64,000 nt of DNA from Acidiphilium sp. C61 (GCF_902712915.1 NZ_CACTIA010000005.1:1116001-1180000); one strand, 5' to 3'; shown: positions 46,357-55,873, counted from the first letter of the stretch. Translations and numbers: made by a program. The notes: a model not told the origin generated them from the letters alone.

Positions 46357-47609
46357 GCGAGTGGCTGGAGCGCGGCTGGCGTCATGTCTGGCTGCCCTAT
46401 GCGCAGATGCAGACCGCGCCATTGCCGCTGCCGGCGGTGCGGACGGAGGGATCAAGGATCCATCTGGCCGACGGGCGGGTGCTGATCGATGGCGTCGCCT
46501 CCTGGTGGACGGCGTGCCATGGGTACAATCATCCGCATATCCGCGCGGCGGTGGCGGCCCAGCTTGAGGCGATGCCGCATGTGATGTTCGGCGGGCTGGC
46601 GCATGAGCCGGGCTATCGGCTGGCGACGCGGCTGGCCGGGATGATGCCGGACGGGCTGGAGCGGGTGTTCTTCACCGATTCCGGCTCGGTCGCGGTGGAG
46701 GTGGCGATGAAGGTCGCGGTGCAGGCCCGGCTCAACCGCGGCGAGCGCGGGCGGCACAAATTCCTTGCCTTCCGCGACGGGTATCATGGCGACACGCTGG
46801 CGACGATGGCGGTGTGCGACCCGGAGGAAGGGATGCACGCGCTGTTCGCCGGGCTGCTGCAGGAGCATGTGATCGCGCCCCTGCCCCGGGATGCGGCGTC
46901 GGAGGCAACGTTTGCGACGCTGCTGGAGCGGCACGCCGGGGAGCTTGCGGGCATCATCGTCGAGCCGCTGGTGCAGGGGGCGGGCGGCATGGTGTTTCAC
47001 GACGAAGCCGTGCTGCGGCGGTTGCGGGCGGCAGCGGACCGGCATGGGCTGACGCTGATCTTCGACGAAATCTTCACCGGGTTCGGGCGGACGGGAACGA
47101 TGTTCTCCTTCGAGCAGGCCGGCGTCGTGCCGGATATCGTCACGCTGTCGAAGGCGCTGACCGGCGGCACCTCGCCGCTGGCGGCAACCGTGGTGCACCG
47201 CGACCTCTATGAGGCGTTTCTCGGCGAGGACCCGATGAAGGCGCTGATGCACGGGCCAACCTTCATGGCCAATCCGCTCGGCTGTGCGGCGGCAAATGCC
47301 TCGCTCGACTTGTTCGAAGCCGAGGACCGGCTGGGACAGGCCAGACGGATCGAGACCTGGCTGCGCGAGGGGCTGGAACCGTGCCGGGGCCTGCCGGGCG
47401 TGGTCGATGTGCGGATGAAGGGGGCGATCGGCGTGGTGCAACTGGAGCGGGGCATGAATCCCGCGGGATTGCGGGAGCGGTTCGTCGCGCGTGGGGCGTG
47501 GATCAGGCCGTTCCGCGATATCGTCTATCTCACCCCGGCGCTGACCATCGCTCAGGACGAATTGGCACACCTGACCGGGGCGATCAGGGACGTTCTGGCC
47601 GAGACGTAA
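46353..47609 (+). CDS. bioA: Adenosylmethionine--8-amino-7-oxononanoate aminotransferase
   Basis: A 418-residue class III aminotransferase that makes 7,8-diaminopelargonate using S-adenosylmethionine as amino donor. The N-terminal WLPYAQMQ and the segment [15 protein letters not shown] are typical of Bio[27 protein letters not shown] and [10 protein letters not shown] hold the PLP site and lysine. I chose the GTG at 46353, which overlaps the bioB stop, over upstream starts inside bioB. Downstream lies a full copy of the hairpin element. Confidence 0.94.
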   Translation: MSEWLERGWRHVWLPYAQMQTAPLPLPAVRTEGSRIHLADGRVLIDGVASWWTACHGYNHPHIRAAVAAQLEAMPHVMFGGLAHEPGYRLATRLAGMMPDGLERVFFTDSGSVAVEVAMKVAVQARLNRGERGRHKFLAFRDGYHGDTLATMAVCDPEEGMHALFAGLLQEHVIAPLPRDAASEATFATLLERHAGELAGIIVEPLVQGAGGMVFHDEAVLRRLRAAADRHGLTLIFDEIFTGFGRTGTMFSFEQAGVVPDIVTLSKALTGGTSPLAATVVHRDLYEAFLGEDPMKALMHGPTFMANPLGCAAANASLDLFEAEDRLGQARRIETWLREGLEPCRGLPGVVDVRMKGAIGVVQLERGMNPAGLRERFVARGAWIRPFRDIVYLTPALTIAQDELAHLTGAIRDVLAET

Positions 47610-47682
47610 TTTTCCGGCTCCGCGCGGTGCGCCATCCGGCACAACGAACGGCGACGGAGCGCAGGCAGCATCGAGGCGTCTG

Positions 47683-47786
47683 GAGCATCATCCGATCAGA
47701 TGGAGTCATCTGATCGGATAAAGATGCTTTATTTATCAAAAAGATAGAGCACGACATCCGATCCGAGAGGATCGGAACGTGCTCTA
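47683..47786. repeat. Full-length copy of the dispersed two-hairpin element
   Basis: Left hairpin: GAGCATCATCCGATCAGAT pairs with ATCTGATCGGATAAAGATGC. A linker TTATTTATCAAAAAGATA follows, then a right hairpin GAGCACGACATCCGATCC with GGATCGGAACGTGCTC. Total about 104 bases. It lies between bioA and the convergent VIT1-type gene, and its last CTA is, on the minus strand, the TAG stop of that gene. Confidence 0.88.
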
Positions 47787-48479
47787 TACCGTCGCGCCAA
47801 ACAGATGACCGATCAGCGTGGTGGCAACCATGGCAAGAGCCCCCCAGAAGGCGACGCGCAAGGCCGGTTTGACCATCGGTGCGCCGCCGGCACGGCCACC
47901 GACGGCCCCGAGCACGGCGAGGAAAACGAGGGCGCCGAGGCCGATTCCGGCTGAGAGCACCGGCTTCGGCAAGGTCGCGGCAAGGATGAGCGGGGCGGCC
48001 GCGCCGACTGCGAAGGTCGCAGCCGAGGCGAGTGCCGCCTGGATCGGATTGGCGGCAGTGAACTCGGTCAGGCCGAGTTCGTCGCGGGCATGGGCGCCAA
48101 GCGCGTCATGGGCCATGAGCTGGGTGGCCACAGCTCCCGCGAGATCGGGGTCGAGGCCGCGCGCAACATAGATTGCGGCGAGTTCGGCGCGTTCGGACGC
48201 GGGGCTCTCGGCAAGTTCGGCGCGCTCCTTGGCAAGCGCGGCAGCCTCGGTATCGGCCTGGGAACTGACGGAAACGTATTCGCCGGCGGCCATCGCCATG
48301 GCGCCGGCAACCAGCCCGGCGACGCCGGCGACCAGCGCATCGTGCCGCACCCCGCTGGCCGAAATCACGCCGAGGATGAGGCTGGCGGTGGAAATAATGC
48401 CGTCATTGGCGCCGAGCACCGCGGCGCGGAGCCAGCCGGTGCGGCCGAGGAGATGGAATTCCGGATGAGGAAGATGCAT
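47784..48479 (-). CDS. VIT1/CCC1 family transporter
   Basis: A 231-residue membrane protein of the VIT1/CCC1 family of iron and manganese transporters. The first segment WLRAAVLGANDGIISTASLILGV is the family signature, with the Asp and Glu residues of the metal path (MAAGEYVSVSSQADTEAA). Five hydrophobic segments are visible, and the helical cytoplasmic loop in the middle is present. The frame is open to 49226, but ATG 48479 has an AAGGAG site. The direction in bacteria is usually export or detoxification. Its stop codon is supplied by the adjacent repeat. Confidence 0.88.
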   Translation of the reverse strand: MHLPHPEFHLLGRTGWLRAAVLGANDGIISTASLILGVISASGVRHDALVAGVAGLVAGAMAMAAGEYVSVSSQADTEAAALAKERAELAESPASERAELAAIYVARGLDPDLAGAVATQLMAHDALGAHARDELGLTEFTAANPIQAALASAATFAVGAAAPLILAATLPKPVLSAGIGLGALVFLAVLGAVGGRAGGAPMVKPALRVAFWGALAMVATTLIGHLFGATV

Positions 48480-48592
48480 TTTGGCTCCTTGGCCTTGCGG
48501 GCACAGAGGCATGGCCCGGGCGACGGCGCAGCTTTCCGGCAGGATAGCGCCGTTCGCCGCAGGATTGGAAGCGGATGGGGTGCGGCAGCCGT

Positions 48593-49735
48593 TCAGCCAG
48601 TCCCCGGCGGCACGGCGGCAGGCAATCGGGCGGTTGTGCGGCCGGCGCCGGTGAGCCAGCGGCGGAGCGGCACGTCGTAGAAACGGCCCGCGGCCCAGGC
48701 GAGGCCGATCGAGGCCAGTGCCGCAAACAGCGCCATCTCGGGAGCAAAGCGGTGCAGGTGGTGTTTCGTGAGGTTGGCGAGGCCGGCAACCAGCGGGTAG
48801 TGCAGCACATAGAGCGGATAGGAAAGCGCACCGAGCCATTTCCAGATCGGATCGAGGCGGCGGCTGGGCGTCGCGAGCGCGCCAGCGGCGACGAGGGCAG
48901 GAAAGGCAAGCAATACTGCCGCGATATCGAACCAGGCCTCCATCGGCAACGGCGCGGCGAGGAGCAGGAGAAGTAGCGGCACCGTGGCGTGCGCGGCCCC
49001 CCGCCGGGCAAGGCGCCCCGGCGCGGCGGCCATTGATGGCCGCAGCGCACGGCGCATCAGCAGGCCCGCGGTGAAGGGAAAGACAACCCGCGCAGCGGCA
49101 GCCCAGAGGTCGATCCAGCGATAGCCCGCGTTCAGCCCGTGATAATGCAAGGCGGTGGCGCCCATCAGCACGGCGCCGAAAACGCATGTGGCGAGAAGGC
49201 TCGCACGGGTGAGCCAGCGGAAGCACAGAGCGTAGAGGATGTTGATCAGCAACTCGATCGAGAGCGACCAGAGTGGCGTGTCGAGCGGGAAAGCCCAGGG
49301 GCGAAAACCAAGCAGGGACCGGGTGGGCAACAGCAGAGCGTTTGCCAGGGTCGCCTGCAGGACAGCTCCGGCATCGGGGCCACCGGGAGCGCTGGCGGCA
49401 ACGAGATAGCCGGCGGTGCCGAGCAGCACGCCAAGCCCTGCAAGAGGATAGAGCCGAATCAGCCGCAAGCGCAGGAAACCCGGAAAACCCATGCCGCCGC
49501 GCAATTGCCGGTCATAGGCATGAGCGATGACGAAGCCGCTGAGCATGAAGAAGAAATCGACCGCGAGATAACCATGGACGGGCTTGAACGGCAGGCGGAA
49601 ATATTCGGTGATGTGGAAGGCCAGCACGGTGACCGCAGCGATGCCGCGCATACCGTCGAGGACAAGATAGTGCGTCGTCTGGTCGGACTGGCGGGCCGAT
49701 ATGTCGCGCGGGGCCTGAATGACGGGTCTCCTCAA
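48593..49735 (-). CDS. Acyltransferase family 3 membrane protein (OafA-like)
   Basis: A 380-residue polytopic protein of the acyltransferase 3 family. The N-terminal part reads LVLDGMRGIAAVTVLAFHITEYF and GYLAVDFFFMLSGFVIAHAYDR, holding the conserved His and the RxxR-type region. About ten membrane segments follow. Such proteins O-acetylate or succinylate surface polysaccharides or lipids. It is preceded by a strongly AT-rich gap and lies beside other polysaccharide genes. The acceptor is unknown. Confidence 0.85.
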   Translation of the reverse strand: MRRPVIQAPRDISARQSDQTTHYLVLDGMRGIAAVTVLAFHITEYFRLPFKPVHGYLAVDFFFMLSGFVIAHAYDRQLRGGMGFPGFLRLRLIRLYPLAGLGVLLGTAGYLVAASAPGGPDAGAVLQATLANALLLPTRSLLGFRPWAFPLDTPLWSLSIELLINILYALCFRWLTRASLLATCVFGAVLMGATALHYHGLNAGYRWIDLWAAAARVVFPFTAGLLMRRALRPSMAAAPGRLARRGAAHATVPLLLLLLAAPLPMEAWFDIAAVLLAFPALVAAGALATPSRRLDPIWKWLGALSYPLYVLHYPLVAGLANLTKHHLHRFAPEMALFAALASIGLAWAAGRFYDVPLRRWLTGAGRTTARLPAAVPPGTG

Positions 49736-49851
49736 TCCCGAAGCGCTTTTCAGGCGTCAGGTTTGTATAAAAAATGATTTTCTATGTTTAATTGTTTTTT
49801 TAAAGTAATTTTTTTGACACAACAACATCACCCCGCAGGAGGGGGCATAAT
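49736..49851. promoter_or_regulatory. AT-rich gap between the acyltransferase and GH16 genes
   Basis: Long T and A runs, with TGTTTAATTG and TTTTTTTAAAG, stand out sharply from the GC-rich surroundings. It probably holds the acyltransferase promoter. CCCC-N7-GGGG at about 49833-49847 could terminate the GH16 gene region or be part of a promoter. Confidence 0.5.
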
Positions 49852-50727
49852 TTAATCTTTGGGATGGCCAAGCCACGGCCGGTCGCGCTGCCAGACCTCG
49901 ATCTGGCGGATGCGCAAGGTCAGCGGCGGGGTGAGATGGTCGATCGGCCAGCCGCCGCCGAGCGCGAGATCGGCCAGCATATACATTGGCTGGCGGTATT
50001 GCCGCGGCGTCGGGGTGGACCAGAAGCGGCGGCGGTTGAGATAGAAGCTTGTGGTCCGCGGCGTGATCAGCACGCCGAAACGGTTGAACCGGGAGGTGAG
50101 CAGGCCGGCGGGAACCCGGACCAGCCTGCTGCGCAGCAGAGCGTTGTCGCCATGCACCCAGACATGCTCGGTGGTATGGAAGTAACGCGGAAAGCCGCCG
50201 TAATATTCGATAACGTCGATCTCGTCGGCGAAGTCGCGCTTGTCGGTGCCGATCAGCCAGAAGGCCGGCCAGGTTCCCATTCCGCCCGACAGCTTTGCCT
50301 TCATTTCGAAATAACCATATTCCTGGGCAAATCCGGCGTGCGGATCGTTATCCCGATAGGCCGAGCTGATCAGACCCGAGCGCCAATTCCCCCGCGCCGT
50401 CTTGCTGGCGATGATGGAGAGTCCCTCAGGGGTGATCCGGAAGACCGCCGGGGTGGGATCGGCGAAGGCCGCCTCGCCGAAATCGCCGCCCCAGGGCGTG
50501 TGGGCGCTCCATACCGTGCCGGGACCATGGGCCGAGAGGCTAAGGGTCCTGAAGCGGTCAAGAAACGTGACGTGATAGGCGGAGAGGTCAATCCGCGCGC
50601 CGCCCCCTGCCCTGCCCGCACCGCCGCGCAACACGACGACGACCACAACGGCGAGGCAAAGCCCCGCTAACGCCAGGCGGCGCAGGGCCCGTCGGCGGGG
50701 CCGCAAGAACAGGGACGATCCGGTCAC
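49852..50727 (-). CDS. Glycoside hydrolase family 16 protein
   Basis: A 291-residue protein with a basic N-terminus and one hydrophobic segment (residues 17-34), so it is membrane-anchored or secreted. The catalytic motif DEIDVIEYYGG matches the GH16 ExDxxE signature, with the nucleophile and acid/base Glu present. YGYFEMKAKLSGGMGTWPAFWLI precedes it, as in the family. GH16 enzymes cut or remodel beta-1,3/1,4-glucans and galactans. Placed among exopolysaccharide genes, it may trim the polymer during synthesis. Confidence 0.87.
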   Translation of the reverse strand: MTGSSLFLRPRRRALRRLALAGLCLAVVVVVVLRGGAGRAGGGARIDLSAYHVTFLDRFRTLSLSAHGPGTVWSAHTPWGGDFGEAAFADPTPAVFRITPEGLSIIASKTARGNWRSGLISSAYRDNDPHAGFAQEYGYFEMKAKLSGGMGTWPAFWLIGTDKRDFADEIDVIEYYGGFPRYFHTTEHVWVHGDNALLRSRLVRVPAGLLTSRFNRFGVLITPRTTSFYLNRRRFWSTPTPRQYRQPMYMLADLALGGGWPIDHLTPPLTLRIRQIEVWQRDRPWLGHPKD

Positions 50728-50900
50728 CCGCCGTTGGTGGCAAAATATGCGGCTTATGGCAATCAGCGAGGCAAATGTTCAAAAAAATTAAAAACATCCT
50801 GGAATCTCATTATTTTTATTGCGATGTTGTTAATTTAAATTTATTTCACTTCCGGCGGATTGGGTAAGCCGCCCACAGACAGCGATGAACAGGACGCAGC
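50728..50900. promoter_or_regulatory. AT-rich divergent promoter region between GH16 and acyltransferase genes
   Basis: About 170 bases; the part at 50770-50850 is very AT-rich, with AAAAAAATTAAAAAC and TTAATTTAAATTTATTTC. It must hold the promoters of the two divergent genes. No specific operator could be defined. Confidence 0.5.
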
Positions 50901-52028
50901 GTGCAGACCATCTCGATATCTGGCCGGATGAGGGAAACCGGCGGACGCAGTAGCGGTTTCGACGACCTGCGGCTGGCTCTGGCGGTGTCTGTCGTGGTTC
51001 TGCACGTCGCCGCGGTATCGCACGGAATGCGGGCGGAAATGGCGGTATTCCTGAGCCCGCTGCGGCCGCTGGTGCGATTCATCCTGCCGGCGTTTTTCGC
51101 GCTCAGCGGCTTCCTCGTGGCCGGCAGCCTGGCGCGATGCCACACCGCGGGGCTGTTTCTCGGGCTGCGGGCATTGCGCGTGATGCCGGCCCTGACCTTC
51201 AAGGTGCTGCTCGCCGCCTTCGTGCTCGGGCCGCTGGCCACACGCGACACGCTTGGACAGTATTTCCACAACCCTGGCCTCTACACCTATCTCCTCAACA
51301 TCGTCGGCAGCGTGCATTTCGGGCTGCCGGGCGTTTTTATCGACAACCCGTTGCCAGCGGTGGTGAATGGCCAGCTCTGGACCATTCCTTTCGAGGTGGC
51401 GAGCTACGTCGTGGTCGCCGGGCTGGCGGTGCTGGGACTTGGCCGCAGGCGGAGCCTCGCGCCGGTTGCGGCCGTCGGAATCACCCTGGCCTATCTGGTC
51501 ACGACGCTGGCACGCCATGGCGGGGTGCTGGTCCCCGTGCCGGGCATGCCCAACGGAGCGCTGCTGATCGCCTGTTCGCTCTGGGGGGTCAGCCTCTACC
51601 AGTATCGTGACACCGTACCTTATTCGTTGCCACTCTGCCTCCTGGCGACAGCGGCAGCAGCTTCCTGCCTCGGCTTCTTACCCTATGGCGACTTCCTGGC
51701 ACCGCTGCCCGCCGCTTATGTCACGGTCTATCTCGGGCTTCGGAACCCGCAGCGGCGATGGCTGGGCGGGGCCGACTATTCCTACGGTATTTATCTCTCA
51801 AGCTTCATGATCCAGCAGGCGTGCTGGCAGTTCCTGCCCGCAGCGCGCAGCTGGGAAGGCAATCTTCTGATCGCATTGCCGCTCTCCGTCGGGGCGGCAG
51901 CGATCTCGTGGCATTTCATCGAGAAGCCGGCGCTGGATCTGCGTCACGCTCTGCGCAGGGTCGAGACGGCCTGGCTCGAACGCCAGGCGCGGCGGGGCGG
52001 TGCCAGCCTGCCGGCAGAAGCCGACTGA
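50901..52028 (+). CDS. Acyltransferase family 3 membrane protein (second)
   Basis: A 375-residue polytopic protein of the acyltransferase 3 family. The N-terminal segment FDDLRLALAVSVVVLHVAAVSHG has the conserved His, and FILPAFFALSGFLVAGSLAR and VNGQLWTIPFEVASYVV follow. About ten membrane helices. It probably acylates a surface glycan. The start is GTG at 50901, with AGGA seven bases upstream. UDP-galactopyranose mutase follows after 37 bases, so it is the first gene of a four-gene polysaccharide run. Confidence 0.84.
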   Translation: MQTISISGRMRETGGRSSGFDDLRLALAVSVVVLHVAAVSHGMRAEMAVFLSPLRPLVRFILPAFFALSGFLVAGSLARCHTAGLFLGLRALRVMPALTFKVLLAAFVLGPLATRDTLGQYFHNPGLYTYLLNIVGSVHFGLPGVFIDNPLPAVVNGQLWTIPFEVASYVVVAGLAVLGLGRRRSLAPVAAVGITLAYLVTTLARHGGVLVPVPGMPNGALLIACSLWGVSLYQYRDTVPYSLPLCLLATAAAASCLGFLPYGDFLAPLPAAYVTVYLGLRNPQRRWLGGADYSYGIYLSSFMIQQACWQFLPAARSWEGNLLIALPLSVGAAAISWHFIEKPALDLRHALRRVETAWLERQARRGGASLPAEAD

Positions 52029-52065
52029 ACGTTTCAGGGCACAGGGTAAGGGCAAGGGGACGAAC

Positions 52066-53196
52066 ATGACGGTTCTGGTGGTCGGGGCGGGTTTTTCGGG
52101 CGCGGTCTACGCGCGCACGCTGGCGGAAGCGGGGTACAACGTCGTGGTGATCGACCAGCGCCCGCATATCGGCGGCAACGCCTATGACCATGATGACGAG
52201 AACGGGGTGCGGGTGCATGTCTATGGCCCGCATCTGTTCCATACCCGCTCTGCACCCGTGCTGGAGTGGATCCGCCGGTTCGGGCAGTTCGCGCCCTACG
52301 AGCACAAGGTGCGGGCGAAGCTGCCGGACGGGCGGATGGCGCCGCTGCCGATCAATCTCGATACCGTCAACATGGTGTTCGGCACGAACTACGAGACCAG
52401 TGCCGAGGTGCAGGCGCATCTCGCCCGGGTGGCACTCGATTTTCCGCAGCCGCGCAATGCCGCCGAGCATCTCTACGGAACCATCGGCCGCGAGCTCACC
52501 GACCTGTTCTTCCGCCCCTACACGCGGAAGATGTGGCAGCAGGAGCTTGAGGACATGGCCGCCGCCGTGGTCAAGCGGATTCCGCTGCGCACCGACAGGG
52601 TCGACACCTATTTCGCCAGTGAGGACACGCAGCTGATGCCGGTGGACGGCTATACCGCGCTATTCGCCGAAATTCTCGGGCATCCCGGCATCGAGGTGAG
52701 GCTGGGGACCAGATTCGAACGGGCGATGCTCAAGGAATTCGCCTTCTGCTTCAATGCGATGCCGATTGACGAGTATTTTGACTTCGAGCTGGGCGACCTG
52801 CCCTATCGCTCGATCCGCTTCCATCACCGCAGCGAGCCCGATGGGCCGCCCCCGCCGGCACCGGTGGTCAATTTCACGGATGACGGACCGTTCACCAGGG
52901 AGACGTGGTGGGATGCGCTGCCCCATCACCGCAGGCGGCAGACCGGGCGGCGCAGCGTCACCACCGAGGAGCCGTGCGATTACCGCGACAACGGGATGGA
53001 GCGCTACTATCCGGTGCGCACCGCGGACGGCCGGTATCAGACGCTGTACACGGCGTATCGCGAATTGGCTGCGCGCGAGACGCGGATGGAATTCATCGGG
53101 CGCTGCGGCACTTATCAGTATCTGGATATGGACCAGGTGATCAACCAGTCGCTTGCCGGGGCACGGCGCTGGCTGGCGGCGCAAGGCAGCGCGTAA
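52066..53196 (+). CDS. glf: UDP-galactopyranose mutase
   Basis: A 376-residue flavoenzyme that converts UDP-galactopyranose to UDP-galactofuranose. The FAD site VVGAGFSGAVYARTLAEAG is at the N-terminus; RPHIGGNAYDH, GPHLFHT, FFRPYTRKMWQQELEDM and YPVRTADGRY hold conserved substrate-contact residues. The frame is open to 52000, but ATG 52066 has an AAGGGGA site five bases upstream. It implies that a galactofuranose-containing glycan is made. The GMC oxidoreductase gene begins four bases after its stop. Confidence 0.94.
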   Translation: MTVLVVGAGFSGAVYARTLAEAGYNVVVIDQRPHIGGNAYDHDDENGVRVHVYGPHLFHTRSAPVLEWIRRFGQFAPYEHKVRAKLPDGRMAPLPINLDTVNMVFGTNYETSAEVQAHLARVALDFPQPRNAAEHLYGTIGRELTDLFFRPYTRKMWQQELEDMAAAVVKRIPLRTDRVDTYFASEDTQLMPVDGYTALFAEILGHPGIEVRLGTRFERAMLKEFAFCFNAMPIDEYFDFELGDLPYRSIRFHHRSEPDGPPPPAPVVNFTDDGPFTRETWWDALPHHRRRQTGRRSVTTEEPCDYRDNGMERYYPVRTADGRYQTLYTAYRELAARETRMEFIGRCGTYQYLDMDQVINQSLAGARRWLAAQGSA

Positions 53197-53200
53197 GCCG

Positions 53201-54841
53201 GTGCCCTTTTTCTGCGCCCCGGCCGATCTGCCAGCGACGGCCCTCGCCGCGGATCTGTGCATCGTGGGGACCGGTCCTGCCGGGGCCACGCTGGCGCGGG
53301 AACTTTCAGGATCGGGTCTGCGGATTCTGCTGCTGGAAAGTGGCAGCGAGGTGCGGCAGGCCGAAGCCGATGCGCTCAACGAGGTGGAGCAGGCTGGCTA
53401 TCCGCGGGTGGCGGACCAGTGGCTGGTGCGCAACCGCATTCTTGGCGGCACCTCGCATAGCTGGAGCGGGCGCTGCGTTCCGTTCGATGACATCGATTTC
53501 GTGCGCCGCCCCTGGGTGCCGCATTCAGGCTGGCCGCTGCCACCGCGCGACCTCTCGCCCTATTTCGACCGCGCCGCCGCCTATCTCGGCCTCGATCCGG
53601 GAAACGGGTTTTCCGATGCACGGTTCTGGGCACTGGCGGGGCGGCGGTGCCCGCTTCCGGCCTTCGACCCGGCGCTGGTGCTGCCGCATATGTGGCAATT
53701 CTCGCGCGACATGACAGCGCAGCGCGATTACATGCGCTTCGGCCCGAGACTGAAGGCGCAACTCGGCGACAATGTCACGCTGGTGACCAACGCAACGCTC
53801 TGCGACATCGACCTTGCCCCGTCCTGCGACCGGGTGAGCGGGATCACGCTCGCGGGACCGGACGGGTCGCGGCGACGGATTGCCACAGGGGCGGTGGCGT
53901 TATGCTGTGGCGGGATCGAGAATGCCCGGCTGCTGCTGAACGCTGACAGCCAGGTGCCGGGCGGCATCGGCAACGGGCGCGATCTGGTAGGGCGGTACCT
54001 GATGGACCACCTGCGTGGGCCGACCGCGACATTTGCGCTGCGCGGAAGCGCTGGGCTGCAGCGGATGTTCGGCCATTATCGGCTGCGCAACGGGCAGGTG
54101 TTTGCAGCCGGGTGGCGGCTGAGCCCGGCGCTGCAAGAGGCGGAGGGACTGCTCAACTGCAGCGCCTGGCTGGAAGGGCGGATCACGGACGACGATCCCT
54201 GGAACGCTCTGAAGGGGCTTGCGCGCGGGCGCGGCGGGGCACTGGCGATCGGTCGGGTGGCGGCCCATGCCGGGCTGCTCCTGCGCGGGGCCCACGACTA
54301 CCTGGTGCGGCGCAACGGGCTGCCACGCAAGATCGACCGACTCGACCTCGTCTGCATGGTGGAGCAGTTGCCCAACCCGGACAGCCGGGTCACGCTATCG
54401 GCCCGGCGGGATCGGCTCGGGCTGCGACAGGCACGGATAGAATGGCGGGTGAACCGCGAGGACATTCGCACCATGGCACGGATGACAGCGATCCTCGGCG
54501 CAGAATTTGCCCGGCTCGGCCTGCCGCCTGCCCGGGCGGATGCCTGGGTCGCGGAGAGCGAAGCGCTGCCGGAGACATTTCGCGATGTCGCGCATCCGAC
54601 CGGGACCACCCGGATGGGACACTCGCCGGCGGACAGCGTGGTCGATCCAGATTGCCAGGTGCATGGGGTGGCCGGACTGTTCGTTGCCGGAAGCTCGGTG
54701 TTCCCGACATCGAGCCACGCCAACCCGACGCAGATGATCGTCGCACTGGCGCTGCGGCTGGCAGACCGGCTGCGTGAGACCGCGCGGGACGGAAGCACGG
54801 CCAGCGGCCTGGCTCCAGATCCTGTAATGGCGCGGATGTAA
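53201..54841 (+). CDS. GMC-family FAD-dependent oxidoreductase
   Basis: A 546-residue flavoprotein. The FAD-binding ADLCIVGTGPAGATLARELSGSG is near the N-terminus, and the C-terminal GMC domain has HPTGTTRMG, VDPDCQVHGVAGLFVAGSSVFPT and SSHANPTQMIVALALRLADRL with the active-site His. It oxidises a hydroxyl of an unknown substrate. The start is GTG 53201, four bases after glf, so it is probably coupled to it. The link with UDP-galactopyranose mutase suggests a modified sugar or polysaccharide as substrate, but this is a guess. Confidence 0.85.
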   Translation: MPFFCAPADLPATALAADLCIVGTGPAGATLARELSGSGLRILLLESGSEVRQAEADALNEVEQAGYPRVADQWLVRNRILGGTSHSWSGRCVPFDDIDFVRRPWVPHSGWPLPPRDLSPYFDRAAAYLGLDPGNGFSDARFWALAGRRCPLPAFDPALVLPHMWQFSRDMTAQRDYMRFGPRLKAQLGDNVTLVTNATLCDIDLAPSCDRVSGITLAGPDGSRRRIATGAVALCCGGIENARLLLNADSQVPGGIGNGRDLVGRYLMDHLRGPTATFALRGSAGLQRMFGHYRLRNGQVFAAGWRLSPALQEAEGLLNCSAWLEGRITDDDPWNALKGLARGRGGALAIGRVAAHAGLLLRGAHDYLVRRNGLPRKIDRLDLVCMVEQLPNPDSRVTLSARRDRLGLRQARIEWRVNREDIRTMARMTAILGAEFARLGLPPARADAWVAESEALPETFRDVAHPTGTTRMGHSPADSVVDPDCQVHGVAGLFVAGSSVFPTSSHANPTQMIVALALRLADRLRETARDGSTASGLAPDPVMARM

Positions 54842-54940
54842 CAGGATGCTCGTCTTTTTTACCGAAGCTTCGCTGGTTCACGCAGCGGTTTGGTTATATC
54901 TGGATAATGAAATTGCTTTGAGAATGAGGGTTTCAGCGCC

Positions 54941-55873
54941 ATGAACGGGCAGATTTCCGGCCGACGCCGCAATCTCGTGATCGTGCGGGCAGGCGACAAT
55001 TCGCTGCACCCCGGCTGGCTCGCCGGCGGGGAGGCGCGGAGCTGGGACCTCGTTGTCAATTATTACGGCGAGCAGGAACAGCTCTACCTCCGGCCGGATG
55101 TCGAGCGGATCGACAGCAAGGGGCCGAAATGGCCGGCGCTGCAATTGTTGTTGCAGGAAAATCCCCGCTTCATGCACGACTACGACTACATCTGGTTGCC
55201 GGACGACGACCTCGAGACCACGGCCGATCAGATCGATTTGCTGTTCCGCATCATGGCCGGACACAGTCTACAGGTGGCGCAGCCATCGCTGGAGCACAGC
55301 AGCTATTTCGGACATCTGACCACATTGCATAACGGCAGGTTCCGACTCCGCTATACCAACTATGTCGAAGTCATGGCGCCCTGCTTCGCCGCCTCGGTGC
55401 TCGAACGGGCGGTGCCGCTGTTCAATGCCAATCTCAGCGGATGGGGGCTGGATTTCGTCTGGCCGAAGCTGGTGGACCAGCCTGAATCGCAGATCGCAAT
55501 CATCGACTCGGTGCAGGTTCGCCATACCCGCCCGGTCGGCGGGCCGAACTACAAGATGCTGCGCGAGCGTGGGGTCTCACCCTGGGACGAACTGCGCAGC
55601 TTCTGCCGGATGAACGACATCGAGGAAGAGCCGGTGATCGCGACGCTCGCGGCGGTGACCAGCGACGGCAACCTGTTCGACGCCGTGACGCAGCAGCGGC
55701 GCTTTGTCCTGCGCCTCCTCACCGGCTATCTGCCCGCACTGAGGCGAACGCCGCAGCGTCAGCATATGCTGCGGCGGATGGGCGGGATGCTCTGGAAAGC
55801 TCTGAACAACCTGCCAGACCGGGTGGCCGAGCTGCCGATGCCACGGAAACTGGCGTTCCGCCGGCCGTATTGA
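54941..55873 (+). CDS. DUF707 family protein, glycosyltransferase-like
   Basis: A 310-residue protein that fits the DUF707 family. Key segments are NLVIVRAGDNSLHPGWL, DYDYIWLPDDDLET (acidic DDD motif), NANLSGWGLDFVWPKL and DSVQVRHTRPVGG. The layout resembles GT-A glycosyltransferases with a metal-binding acidic motif, and DUF707 genes are often in polysaccharide clusters. No signal peptide, so probably cytoplasmic. It follows the GMC gene by about 100 bases. Enzymatic activity is not established. Confidence 0.75.
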   Translation: MNGQISGRRRNLVIVRAGDNSLHPGWLAGGEARSWDLVVNYYGEQEQLYLRPDVERIDSKGPKWPALQLLLQENPRFMHDYDYIWLPDDDLETTADQIDLLFRIMAGHSLQVAQPSLEHSSYFGHLTTLHNGRFRLRYTNYVEVMAPCFAASVLERAVPLFNANLSGWGLDFVWPKLVDQPESQIAIIDSVQVRHTRPVGGPNYKMLRERGVSPWDELRSFCRMNDIEEEPVIATLAAVTSDGNLFDAVTQQRRFVLRLLTGYLPALRRTPQRQHMLRRMGGMLWKALNNLPDRVAELPMPRKLAFRRPY

